Positions 1-5,405 of a DNA stretch of 5,405 bases are shown here, in pieces. The stretch covers positions 1 through 5,405 of the forward strand of contig CATPAV010000118.1 of the NCBI GenBank assembly GCA_955652245.1, written 5' to 3'. This stretch comes from an uncultured Candidatus Udaeobacter sp. (GTDB lineage Bacteria > Verrucomicrobiota > Verrucomicrobiia > Chthoniobacterales > UBA10450). The first letter of the stretch is position 1. Each line of letters starts with the position of its first letter. Under the pieces are notes generated by a model. It had not been told where the DNA came from. It saw only the letters and a list, made by a program, of their open reading frames with translations, and ran no database searches. A program made the position numbers and the translations under genes.

Positions 1-1682
1 CCGGCGCATTTTTCAAGGCTCTTTCCCTAACGATGGCCGCGAGTCTCATCATCTCATTCATCGTGTCGTGGCTCGCGGTGCCAATTCTGTGCGCGACACT
101 GTTGAAGAGAAAAGACGCTGAGATTGAAGAGCACGGAGCCTTCACGCGGCGGGTCCACGAAGTTTATCGCGAGAAAATGCAGCGCCTTCTCCGCCGGCCC
201 CGGCTCGTAATCGTATTTTTGATTCCCCTTCTGTTGCTCGGCTTCATGGCATTTAAGAATATTGGCTCCGGGTTCATGCCGACGATGGACGAAGGCGGTT
301 TTACCTTCGATTACCGTTCGGCGCCGGGGACTTCGCTGGCGGAAACTGATCGCTTGCTCCGGCAGGTGGAATCGATTCTGCAGGACATACCGGAAGTGCA
401 GACGTATTCGCGCCGCACTGGCTTGCAGCTCGGTGGCGGCATCACCGAAGCGAACACAGGCGATTTTTTTGTTCGTTTGAAACCGTTTCCGCGGCGCGGA
501 GTCGAAGAAGTAATGGATGACGTACGCACAGAGGTTGAAAAGCATATTCCCGGTCTTCAGATCGAGCTGCTGCAATTGATGGAAGATTTGATCGGCGATC
601 TCACCAGCGTGCCACAGCCGATTGAGATCAAGCTTTATTCCGATGACGAACAACTCCTGCGCACGCTTCCGCCGCGAGTGGCCGACACGATTTCAAAAGT
701 TCGCGGCGTCGTCGAAGCGAAAAACGGCATCGTGCCGGCAGGCGACGCGCTCAACATTCAGGTCGATCGCGTAAAGGTCGGCCTCGAAGGCATGGACCCG
801 GAGGCGATCACCAAGGCGCTCGATGATTTCTTGACCGGCAACGTGACCACCCACATTCAACAGGGGCCAAAGTTGATCGGCGTCCGCGTTTGGATTCCGC
901 GAGGCGCGCGCGAAACCATGCGCAACATCGACAATCTCCTTTTGCGCGCGCCCGACGGCCATTTGTTTCCGCTCAAACGCGTGGCCACGCTCGTCCCTGT
1001 CAGCGGCGAGCCCGAGATCATGCGCGACGATCTCAAACGCATGGTCGCAGTGACCGCACGCATCAGCGGCCGCGATCTCGGCTCGACGGTAAGCGATGTG
1101 AAACGGACGCTCGCCAGATCCGGCGTCATTCCCAACAACGTGTTCTACACTTTCGGCGGTCTTTACGAACAACAACAAATCGCCTTCCGTGGCCTAACGA
1201 TCATTTTGATCGCCGCAATCGTCCTCGTTTTTCTGCTCCTGCTTTTTCTCTACGAAAATTTCCGGGTCGCCATCGTGATGTTGCTCATTCCCCTGTTCGC
1301 CGTCGCCGGAGTCTTCATCGGTCTCTGGGTCACCGGCACCGAATTCAACATCACCTCGCGGATGGGCATGACCATGATCGTCGGCATCGTCACCGAGATC
1401 GCGATTTTCTATTACTCCGAATTTCTTTCGTTGCCTGCCAGCGGCGACCGCTTCATCCTCGCCGGAATCAATCGGATGCGCGCGATTTTGATGACCACTT
1501 TCGCGGCGATCCTGGCGCTATCGCCGTTAGCGCTCGGCATCGGTCACGGTTCCGCCATGCAGCAACCGCTGGCGATCGCGATTATCTCGGGACTGATTTT
1601 TTCGTTGCCGCTCGTGTTAATCGTGCTCCCTGCACTGCTCGCCATTTTCGAGCCAAGAGCGGCCGGTAAGCGACCAGAATGA
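1..1682 (+). CDS. RND-family efflux transporter permease, C-terminal half (5'-partial)
   Basis: Inner-membrane proton-driven pump subunit of the AcrB/CusA superfamily, which exports drugs or metal ions with a periplasmic adaptor and an outer-membrane channel. The frame is open to the left edge (first full codon at 3), and the residues before the Met at 33 (GAFFKALSLT) match the family's TM6 approach, so that Met is internal. Counting from it, I see TM6 (1-20), TM7 (about 58-75), a large periplasmic loop (about 76-385) and TM8-TM12 (about 388-407, 412-433, 441-463, 482-503, 515-537). The loop opens with GSGFMPTMDEGG, as in CzcA/CusA-like (HME) members. The CzcA-type QPIxMRxNEL stretch is replaced by LLQLMEDLIGDL, so I do not assign a metal substrate. 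TM10 has Glu455 where AcrB-type pumps carry a relay Lys. The TM4 acidic residues lie outside the window. The gene ends 6 bp from the convergent yncE-like stop. Family assignment is firm; the substrate is unknown. Confidence 0.95.
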   Translation, partial: GAFFKALSLTMAASLIISFIVSWLAVPILCATLLKRKDAEIEEHGAFTRRVHEVYREKMQRLLRRPRLVIVFLIPLLLLGFMAFKNIGSGFMPTMDEGGFTFDYRSAPGTSLAETDRLLRQVESILQDIPEVQTYSRRTGLQLGGGITEANTGDFFVRLKPFPRRGVEEVMDDVRTEVEKHIPGLQIELLQLMEDLIGDLTSVPQPIEIKLYSDDEQLLRTLPPRVADTISKVRGVVEAKNGIVPAGDALNIQVDRVKVGLEGMDPEAITKALDDFLTGNVTTHIQQGPKLIGVRVWIPRGARETMRNIDNLLLRAPDGHLFPLKRVATLVPVSGEPEIMRDDLKRMVAVTARISGRDLGSTVSDVKRTLARSGVIPNNVFYTFGGLYEQQQIAFRGLTIILIAAIVLVFLLLLFLYENFRVAIVMLLIPLFAVAGVFIGLWVTGTEFNITSRMGMTMIVGIVTEIAIFYYSEFLSLPASGDRFILAGINRMRAILMTTFAAILALSPLALGIGHGSAMQQPLAIAIISGLIFSLPLVLIVLPALLAIFEPRAAGKRPE

Positions 1683-1688
1683 CACTCG

Positions 1689-2732
1689 CTAGGGTTTCGC
1701 CGACTCGGCCTGGCCGTAAACCAAAAGCTTCAACGTGTTCGGTACAATCATCGGCCGGCCTGGAGATGCACCGGGCGCTGGCGAAGGCGGCGGATGAAAT
1801 TGCGCCGTGGGCAAATAGATCCGATGCGTCTGCGGATCGAGCGCGATCGTTCGCGCGCCGCGCTCAGTTTTGAGTGTCTGAATGATTGTAAGCTTCTGCG
1901 ACGTTTCTTCTTTCGCGATCGTCGTGGTCCCATCGCCGCATGATGCAAACGCGAGTTGCGTCGTGTCGTCGAACGCGCAGCCATCAACGCCGGCGCCGAT
2001 CGGCACCGTGGCAACAACTTTTCCAGTTTCAGTGTCGAGCATCGCCATCAATTTATTGTGACAGCCGACGAACAACCGGTGATGCGTCGCGTCGAACGCC
2101 ATTCCAGTCGGCTCTGTGCCCGGCACGAGTGACCAGCGCGCCGCCACTTCGTGCTTTGCCGTGTCGATGACCGCGACTTCGCTCTTGTCTTCGATATTGC
2201 AGTAAACGTGTCCGGCCGCAATATCGACCGCCGCAAACTCAGGGCTGCCGCCGAGTGTGATCGTGCCGACTACACTTGCCGTTTTTGCGTCGATCACCGT
2301 GGCCGAATTCCCGCTGTGATTGAAAACGTAAACCTCGCCGTGACGCGGTTCGTAAACGAGCGCGTCGGGATTAGCGCCGGTGTCTATTTTCGAAATCGTG
2401 CGAAGCGTCTTTAGATCGACAACGCTCACTTTCGATTCCTTGCCATTCGACGAGAAACCGCGCTCCAGATCCGGTGTGAGGATGAGCCCGTGAACGCCGG
2501 GCGTGTCGCCGATCTCCCCGGTCACGGCGTTCTTCGCAAGATCAACAACGACGACTTTCGTTGCGTGCGAGAGATAGAGACGACGCGCCGCCGCATCGAC
2601 GGTCACATAATCCCAGCCGCCCTCGCCGCCGACAGGGATTTCATTGAGGAATTTGTACGCCTCTTCAGCAGCAGCGGTCTCGCATAACAACGCAACCGAA
2701 AACCCGAACGCCACTAGAGCTTTCAGACGCAT
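1689..2732 (-). CDS. Secreted YncE-like YVTN beta-propeller protein
   Basis: Predicted periplasmic or exported beta-propeller of 347 aa. Residues 1-22 form a signal peptide: a KR-type n-region, a hydrophobic core from about 5 to 17, and a TAAA-EE cleavage region. The mature part is built of repeating blades of roughly 40-45 residues with the YVTN/YncE pattern: a strand such as VVVVDLAKNAV, VSVVDLKTL, ATVIDAKTASVV, VAVIDTAKHEV or MAMLDTETGKVV, then a turn with G and P, then a strand such as RLYLSH, EVYVFNH, HVYCNI or RLFVGC. A Pro/Ala/Gly-rich insert (about 313-327) interrupts the last blade. No catalytic residues are recognisable. The family is usually assigned to binding or scaffold roles, and the partner is unknown here. 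The ATG follows the secG stop by 6 bp without a visible Shine-Dalgarno, suggesting co-transcription and possibly coupled translation. The product is related to E. coli YncE in fold, but I would not transfer the name. Confidence 0.9.
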   Translation of the reverse strand: MRLKALVAFGFSVALLCETAAAEEAYKFLNEIPVGGEGGWDYVTVDAAARRLYLSHATKVVVVDLAKNAVTGEIGDTPGVHGLILTPDLERGFSSNGKESKVSVVDLKTLRTISKIDTGANPDALVYEPRHGEVYVFNHSGNSATVIDAKTASVVGTITLGGSPEFAAVDIAAGHVYCNIEDKSEVAVIDTAKHEVAARWSLVPGTEPTGMAFDATHHRLFVGCHNKLMAMLDTETGKVVATVPIGAGVDGCAFDDTTQLAFASCGDGTTTIAKEETSQKLTIIQTLKTERGARTIALDPQTHRIYLPTAQFHPPPSPAPGASPGRPMIVPNTLKLLVYGQAESAKP

Positions 2733-2738
2733 GAGAGG

Positions 2739-3236
2739 TCAGGGTCTGCGTTCTTGCTTCGGCATTGTCGTGGGACTTGTCGATGTCGCGACCGGCGCAG
2801 CAGTTGGCGAAACGGCCGCCGGCGCAGCCGGCGATGACGAGCTCACTGGACTTGCATTCCCCGCAGGCAAAACGCCAGCTCCGGAATCGGGGGCTGGAGA
2901 GGAGCCCGACGATGGTGTCGTGGCCGGTGATGCGGGAGATGTTTGCGGGGCAGCTTGTGTTTTCACCAGCTCGCGCCGGAACGCGCTGTCGGCCGTGCTC
3001 TTATGGGCATAAAGGATCGACAATGCGAATGTGAGCGCGAAAAAGATACCCGCCAGCCATGCCGTGAACTTCACCAAAACGTTGGTGGTTTGCGCGCCAA
3101 AAATGTTTTCCGTGACTCCGCCGCCAAAGGCCGCGCCGAGGCCTTCGCTCTTCGGACGTTGCATCAGAATTACGAGCATCATGAGCAACGCCACGAGCAC
3201 GTAAACGACCAAGAGCAGATTGATGAGCAGGTTCAT
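2739..3236 (-). CDS. secG: Protein translocase subunit SecG with long Pro/Ala/Ser tail
   Basis: Accessory subunit of the SecYEG translocon in the inner membrane. Two membrane helices are clear (about residues 3-25 and 55-77). They are joined by the family's diagnostic loop MQRPKSEGLGAAFGGG (25-40), followed by a phenylalanine/glycine segment (VTENIFGAQTTN) equivalent to the E. coli ASFGAG...LFGSSG region. From about residue 93 to the end, a tail of some 70 residues is almost only P, A, S, T and G. Total length is 165 aa, against about 75-110 for typical SecG. I chose the ATG at 3236 because the first helix begins there. An upstream in-frame ATG at 3329 would add 31 residues of non-family sequence, partly encoded by heptamer repeat DNA. 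Neither start has a good Shine-Dalgarno. It lies between mazG and the yncE-like gene, probably in one operon. SecG identity is strong; the exact start is less sure. Confidence 0.93.
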   Translation of the reverse strand: MNLLINLLLVVYVLVALLMMLVILMQRPKSEGLGAAFGGGVTENIFGAQTTNVLVKFTAWLAGIFFALTFALSILYAHKSTADSAFRRELVKTQAAPQTSPASPATTPSSGSSPAPDSGAGVLPAGNASPVSSSSPAAPAAVSPTAAPVATSTSPTTMPKQERRP

Positions 3237-3341
3237 CGGGACGGGGAATATCACCAAAGAGGAAGCAGAAGCAAACGCCCAACCCGCCTTCGCGAGGTTA
3301 CAGCGCGGCAGGCGTTCAACGTCCGACATTCAACATCGAAT
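3237..3341 (-). promoter_or_regulatory. mazG-secG intergenic region (secG leader)
   Basis: About 105 bp between the mazG stop and the preferred secG start. It holds a heptamer repeat run (3315-3341) and most of a nested inverted repeat. I found no convincing -35/-10 pair on the minus strand; the best -10-like hexamer, GATATT near 3248-3253, has only a weak upstream partner. There is no U-tract after the hairpin, so it does not look like an intrinsic terminator. The region could be a structured 5' leader or processing site for secG, which is inference from the repeats. Confidence 0.35.
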
Positions 3342-3371
3342 TCAGAAAGCTTCAGCGTCGGGCGTTTGCTT
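3269..3371. repeat. Nested inverted repeat between mazG and secG
   Basis: The outer arms are a perfect 12-bp inverted repeat: AAGCAAACGCCC at 3269-3280 and GGGCGTTTGCTT at 3360-3371. Inside lies a smaller hairpin with CGCCT at 3285-3289 pairing AGGCG at 3310-3314, and CGCG at 3291-3294 pairing CGCG at 3304-3307. The outer arm at 3360-3371 falls in the last codons of mazG, and the other arm lies upstream of secG. In the minus-strand transcript this could fold as a long stem enclosing the junction. Function is not known. Confidence 0.55.
3315..3342 (+). repeat. Degenerate heptamer repeat run (TCAACNN-type), mazG 3' side
   Basis: Four consecutive 7-nt units occur. Units one and three (TTCAACG at 3315 and TTCAACA at 3329) are near identical; units two (3322) and four (3336) are diverged. 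The run abuts the mazG stop codon and covers the alternative upstream secG ATG. It shares its period and TCAAC core with the two runs at the 5' end of mazG. Confidence 0.6.
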
Positions 3372-4166
3372 AATCTCATTCCAAATCGCGTCCAGCTCGG
3401 CAAGATCGACATCTCCCAATTTCTTGCCGCGAAATTTCAATTCGTCCTCCAATTGATTGAATCGCGCGACAAACTTATCCGTTGCAGATTGGAGCGCGCC
3501 TTCTGCGTCGAGTTTGCATTTTCGCGCCAAATTGACGACGGCGAATAACAGATCGCCGCTTTCGTCTTTAATCGCTTGTCGATCTTGCGAGGAAATCGCC
3601 GATTTAACTTCGGCGACTTCTTCTTCGATTTTTGCGATGACGTCTCTCAGTTCTGTCCAATCGAAGTTGACCCGCGCAGCTTTAGATTGCGCTTTTTGCG
3701 CGCGCATCAAGGCAGGCAACGCTGTTGGCAAACCGTCGAGATAATGTTTGCCTGTTTTCTCCGCGCGCTTGATTGACTCCCATTGTTTCAGTACCGCGCC
3801 GCTATCGCGTGCATCGCTTTTGCCAAACACATGCGGGTGACGGCGGATGAGTTTCTCCGTCACGTCGTCAATGACATTGTCGATGTCGAATCTCCCGGCT
3901 TCGCGCGCGATCTCGGCGTGCATGACGATCAACAAAAGAAGATCTCCCAATTCCTCGCGAAAATTTGCATCTTCTTTGGTGCGCACCGCGCCAGCGACTT
4001 CGTAAGCCTCTTCAATCAACTGAGGCAGCAATGATTCGTGAGTCTGCTCCCGGTCCCACGGGCAGCCGCCCGGGGCACGCAGTTGCGCGACGATCTCGCA
4101 TAATCGGTTAAAAGTTGAAGGTTGAGAGTTGAGAGCCGCAGATTTGCGCTTTGGCGACTCAGACAT
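3342..4166 (-). CDS. mazG: MazG nucleoside triphosphate pyrophosphohydrolase
   Basis: Cytoplasmic all-alpha NTP pyrophosphatase that hydrolyses (d)NTPs to monophosphates and pyrophosphate. It is linked to clearing of aberrant nucleotides and, in E. coli, to control of ppGpp-dependent stress. The 274-aa length fits the two-domain form (E. coli about 263). In the N-terminal domain I see GGCPWDREQT (33-42), the metal-binding EEAYE (52-56) and EELGDLLLLIVMHAEIA (71-87), then KLIRRHPHVFG (105-115). The C-terminal domain repeats the pattern with EEEVAEVK (181-188) and DESGDLLFAVVNLARK (201-216), so both acidic sites look intact. I chose the ATG at 4166, preceded by a weak GAAGAGA; an in-frame TTG at 4181 would add 5 residues. 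Residues 11-20 are encoded by heptamer repeat DNA and are not part of the usual MazG start. It sits about 41 bp after the DUF2270 gene and upstream of secG on the same strand. Confidence 0.96.
   Translation of the reverse strand: MSESPKRKSAALNSQPSTFNRLCEIVAQLRAPGGCPWDREQTHESLLPQLIEEAYEVAGAVRTKEDANFREELGDLLLLIVMHAEIAREAGRFDIDNVIDDVTEKLIRRHPHVFGKSDARDSGAVLKQWESIKRAEKTGKHYLDGLPTALPALMRAQKAQSKAARVNFDWTELRDVIAKIEEEVAEVKSAISSQDRQAIKDESGDLLFAVVNLARKCKLDAEGALQSATDKFVARFNQLEDELKFRGKKLGDVDLAELDAIWNEIKQTPDAEAF
4105..4132 (-). repeat. Heptamer repeat run (TCAACNN) inside the mazG coding region
   Basis: Read on the minus strand, there are three clean 7-nt units with core TCAAC (4132-4126, 4125-4119, 4118-4112) and a fourth diverged unit, TTAACCG (4111-4105). 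Because 7 is not a multiple of 3, three units make 7 codons, and the run encodes LNSQPSTFN near the MazG N-terminus. It is in opposite orientation to the run at 4178-4205. Confidence 0.75.
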
Positions 4167-4204
4167 CGCCGATCTCTTCAACCATTAACTCTCAACTATC
4201 AACT
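4113..4204. repeat. Inverted repeat flanking the mazG start codon
   Basis: Arms at 4113-4132 and 4185-4204 are complementary at 17 of 20 positions, including a perfect 10-bp core (GTTGAGAGTT against AACTCTCAAC). They arise from oppositely oriented heptamer runs. The 52-nt loop contains the mazG ATG at 4166 and its weak GAAGAGA ribosome site, so a folded mRNA would display the start in the loop rather than bury it. Confidence 0.6.
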
Positions 4205-4205
4205 A
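4178..4205 (+). repeat. Heptamer repeat run (TCAACNN) upstream of mazG
   Basis: Four consecutive 7-nt units start at 4178, 4185, 4192 and 4199. Three carry an exact TCAAC core, the last two are identical (TCAACTA), and the second has TTAAC. The run fills most of the gap between the DUF2270 stop (4208) and the mazG start (4166). Confidence 0.75.
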
Positions 4206-4207
4206 CT

Positions 4208-4882
4208 TCAGATGCGCCAGAGCGACCGGTGGGTGCCGAATTCGGAGATTTCGCCGGAGGATTTCTTGCTCACGTAAATCGTGATCGTGATCACGGTGAT
4301 AAGAGTGCCGACAAAGATAAACGCCACCAGCCAGGAGGGAATAGTTCCCACACGTAAAGAGCGATAAAACCCGCCGACACTGTCCATCGCATGCTCGGCG
4401 TGCAGAAAAATTTTCGTAATCCACGCCACGATGATGAGGATAAAAATGAAAATGTAATTTCGCTTTAATCGGCGGCCGACTGCTTCCAGTTTGCTGATTT
4501 TGAAGCAGGGCAAAATTAAATCTTCACAGACCAGTTTCTTCCATTCGCCCTGTAGCAAATCGCGGTTCTCCATCACCATCGGCACCAAGAAATGCGCCTC
4601 GAGCATCCGGACGCGCGCCCGGAAGGCGTCATAGAACCGGTAACGGCGCGCCTCAATCCAGAGCAGCACCCAGACAATGGCGAGATTGAAAAAGAAAATG
4701 ATGTGCGGCACCTGGCGCGTGGAAAACGCGATCGTGATAATGGCGGTGCTGCTGGTGATGGCCCAATTCGTTGTCATATCGAGCCGCTGCCGCCAGACCA
4801 TGATCCGGCCCATCTCGCCGCGATAAAAATGCGACATCGCGTTCACGTAACCCGGATCGTAAAGGCTGCGTTGCAACGACAC
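4208..4882 (-). CDS. DUF2270 family membrane protein
   Basis: Uncharacterised inner-membrane protein recognised as DUF2270 from the conserved YRGE (residues 20-23), the WRQRLDMTTNWA block (30-41) and the charged EARRYRFYDAFRARVRMLE stretch (77-95). Four hydrophobic helices lie at about 37-54, 60-76, 142-161 and 183-204, arranged as two hairpins separated by a charged, probably cytoplasmic, segment of some 65 residues. I chose the GTG at 4882 because it has the only good ribosome site (GAGG, 5-nt spacing) and leaves about 107 bp for divergent promoters. The frame is open further upstream, with GTG at 4927 or 4936 and TTG at 4975; the last would start 14 bp from the divergent gene. No biochemical role is known to me. 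It is the first gene of the minus-strand cluster and ends about 41 bp before mazG. Confidence 0.85.
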   Translation of the reverse strand: MSLQRSLYDPGYVNAMSHFYRGEMGRIMVWRQRLDMTTNWAITSSTAIITIAFSTRQVPHIIFFFNLAIVWVLLWIEARRYRFYDAFRARVRMLEAHFLVPMVMENRDLLQGEWKKLVCEDLILPCFKISKLEAVGRRLKRNYIFIFILIIVAWITKIFLHAEHAMDSVGGFYRSLRVGTIPSWLVAFIFVGTLITVITITIYVSKKSSGEISEFGTHRSLWRI

Positions 4883-4989
4883 CGTCGCCTCTTCGGTCGG
4901 CCCCCTTGGTATCTTTTCAGTTGCCACAGATGTCACATTAACTGGATAACTGGCTTTGCTCCGATAATCCAACAAATCTCGCTGCCGCC
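4883..4989. promoter_or_regulatory. Divergent promoter region between DUF2270 and PTS EIIA genes
   Basis: Short region that should hold promoters for both directions if the GTG at 4882 is the DUF2270 start. On the plus strand there is a -35-like TTGCCA at 4921-4926 with GATAAC at 4945-4950 (18-bp spacing), and a better -10-like GATAAT at 4963-4968 with a poor -35. On the minus strand I see no convincing pair. These are hexamer matches only, not evidence of activity. Confidence 0.3.
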
Positions 4990-5405
4990 ATGGCTATCTC
5001 GCTAGCCGATCTTCTCGATGAAAAAAACGTGACGCTGCAATTGCGTTCTCGCAAAGCAGCGAATGCGTTACACGAGATCGTCCAATTGCTCGCCCTCAAC
5101 GGGAGGATCGACAACGCGAAGGATTTTTTCGAACAATTACTCGCGCGCGAGCAGGCACACCCAAGCGTGGTGGAATACAGCGTTGCTTTTCCGCATGTCC
5201 GCACCGATTTGGTTGATCAAATCGTTATTGGCATCGGCCGAAGCCGAGCGGGCATTCCGTTCGGTGAAAATGCACTGCGCGCCCGGCTGATCTTCGTAAT
5301 CGGCGTGCCAGAGCGGTTAGTGAACGACTACTTGATTTGCCTCGGCACGCTGGCGCGGCTCGTAAAAGATGATGCGACCCGGGCGGCGCTGCTTCGCGCC
5401 CAAAC
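4990..5405 (+). CDS. PTS EIIA type-2 (fructose/nitrogen-type) domain protein, 3'-partial
   Basis: Phosphocarrier domain of the phosphotransferase system. It accepts phosphate on a histidine and passes it to an EIIB domain or, in PtsN-like proteins, acts as a regulator. The visible 138 residues cover most of a domain of about 145. They contain SLADLLDEKNVTLQL at the N-terminus, the helix ALHEIVQLLALNGRID, the active-site segment AFPHVRTDLV with the expected phospho-histidine at His69, GIGRSRAGIPFG (about 82-93), and LIFVIGVPE followed by YLICLGTLARLVKD. The usual glycine-rich GxGIAIPH approach is replaced by VVEYSVAFPH, but the His, the Pro before it and the following RTD are kept. The ATG at 4990 begins the canonical N-terminus; no clear Shine-Dalgarno precedes it. 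The gene is divergent from DUF2270 and truncated by the window edge, so a C-terminal fusion cannot be excluded. Whether it is sugar-specific or PtsN-like is undecided. Confidence 0.88.
   Translation, partial: MAISLADLLDEKNVTLQLRSRKAANALHEIVQLLALNGRIDNAKDFFEQLLAREQAHPSVVEYSVAFPHVRTDLVDQIVIGIGRSRAGIPFGENALRARLIFVIGVPERLVNDYLICLGTLARLVKDDATRAALLRAQ

Noticed and set aside
54..653. Open 199-codon minus-strand frame opposite the RND gene
   Set aside because: It lies opposite a firmly recognised RND coding region and its translation has no family-like or membrane pattern. It is a shadow frame of G+C-rich codons.
1683..1720. CGGCCTGGCCG palindrome (1706-1716) as a bidirectional terminator for the convergent genes
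   Set aside because: The arms are separated by one base, which cannot form a hairpin loop, there is no T-tract, and the site lies inside the propeller coding sequence.
2670..2732. Lipoprotein signal in the propeller protein (Cys17 after VALL)
   Set aside because: The residue before the Cys is Leu, not Gly, Ala or Ser as a lipobox needs, and a normal signal peptidase I site (TAAA-EE) follows.
3237..3329. N-terminal extension of SecG from the upstream ATG at 3329
   Set aside because: The 31 extra residues do not resemble SecG and begin in repeat DNA; the first membrane helix starts at the ATG at 3236.
2943..3548. Open 201-codon plus-strand frame across secG and mazG
   Set aside because: It is antisense to two recognised genes, has biased charged composition and no recognisable domain.
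4105..4205. CRISPR-like array at the mazG 5' end
   Set aside because: Units are only 7 nt, contiguous without spacers, and few; no cas genes are present.
4281..4300. CGTGATCACG palindrome (4286-4295) within a GTGAT-rich stretch
   Set aside because: It is explained by codons for the V/I/T-rich fourth helix of the DUF2270 protein and lies well inside the gene, so an operator is not supported.
4918..4944. CAGTT...AACTG inverted repeat as an operator in the divergent region
   Set aside because: Five-bp arms 17 bp apart are expected by chance; nothing else supports a binding site.

Overview
The window is ordinary chromosomal DNA of a free-living Gram-negative-type bacterium. It has mid-50s G+C by eye, tight gene packing and few good Shine-Dalgarno sequences. 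An RND pump needs an outer membrane, and a SecG with a long Pro/Ala/Ser tail plus runs of TCAACNN heptamers between genes fit what I recall of soil Verrucomicrobiota. That taxonomic guess is moderate to weak because no rRNA or other phylogenetic marker is present.

Layout: (1) Positions 1-1682, plus strand: the C-terminal half of an RND efflux permease that runs off the left edge. (2) Positions 1689-4882, minus strand, in transcription order: a DUF2270 four-helix membrane protein, mazG (nucleoside triphosphate pyrophosphohydrolase), secG (translocon subunit) and a secreted YncE-like beta-propeller. Gaps are about 41, 105 and 6 bp, so this is probably one transcription unit, perhaps with a separate start before secG. 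It converges on the RND gene with only 6 bp between stops. (3) Positions 4990-5405, plus strand: a divergent gene for a PTS EIIA (fructose/nitrogen type) domain, cut by the right edge. It follows a roughly 107-bp divergent promoter region.

The genes cover unrelated routine functions: efflux, nucleotide sanitation, protein export and PTS phosphorelay. I see no defence system, mobile element, RNA gene or obviously new multi-gene system. The structure not explained by the genes is repeat-like. Three short runs of a 7-nt unit (consensus TCAACNN) bracket mazG, and one of them lies inside its reading frame and encodes part of a nonconserved N-terminus. Two runs form an inverted repeat around the mazG start. 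A second, nested inverted repeat with a perfect 12-bp outer stem fills the mazG-secG junction.
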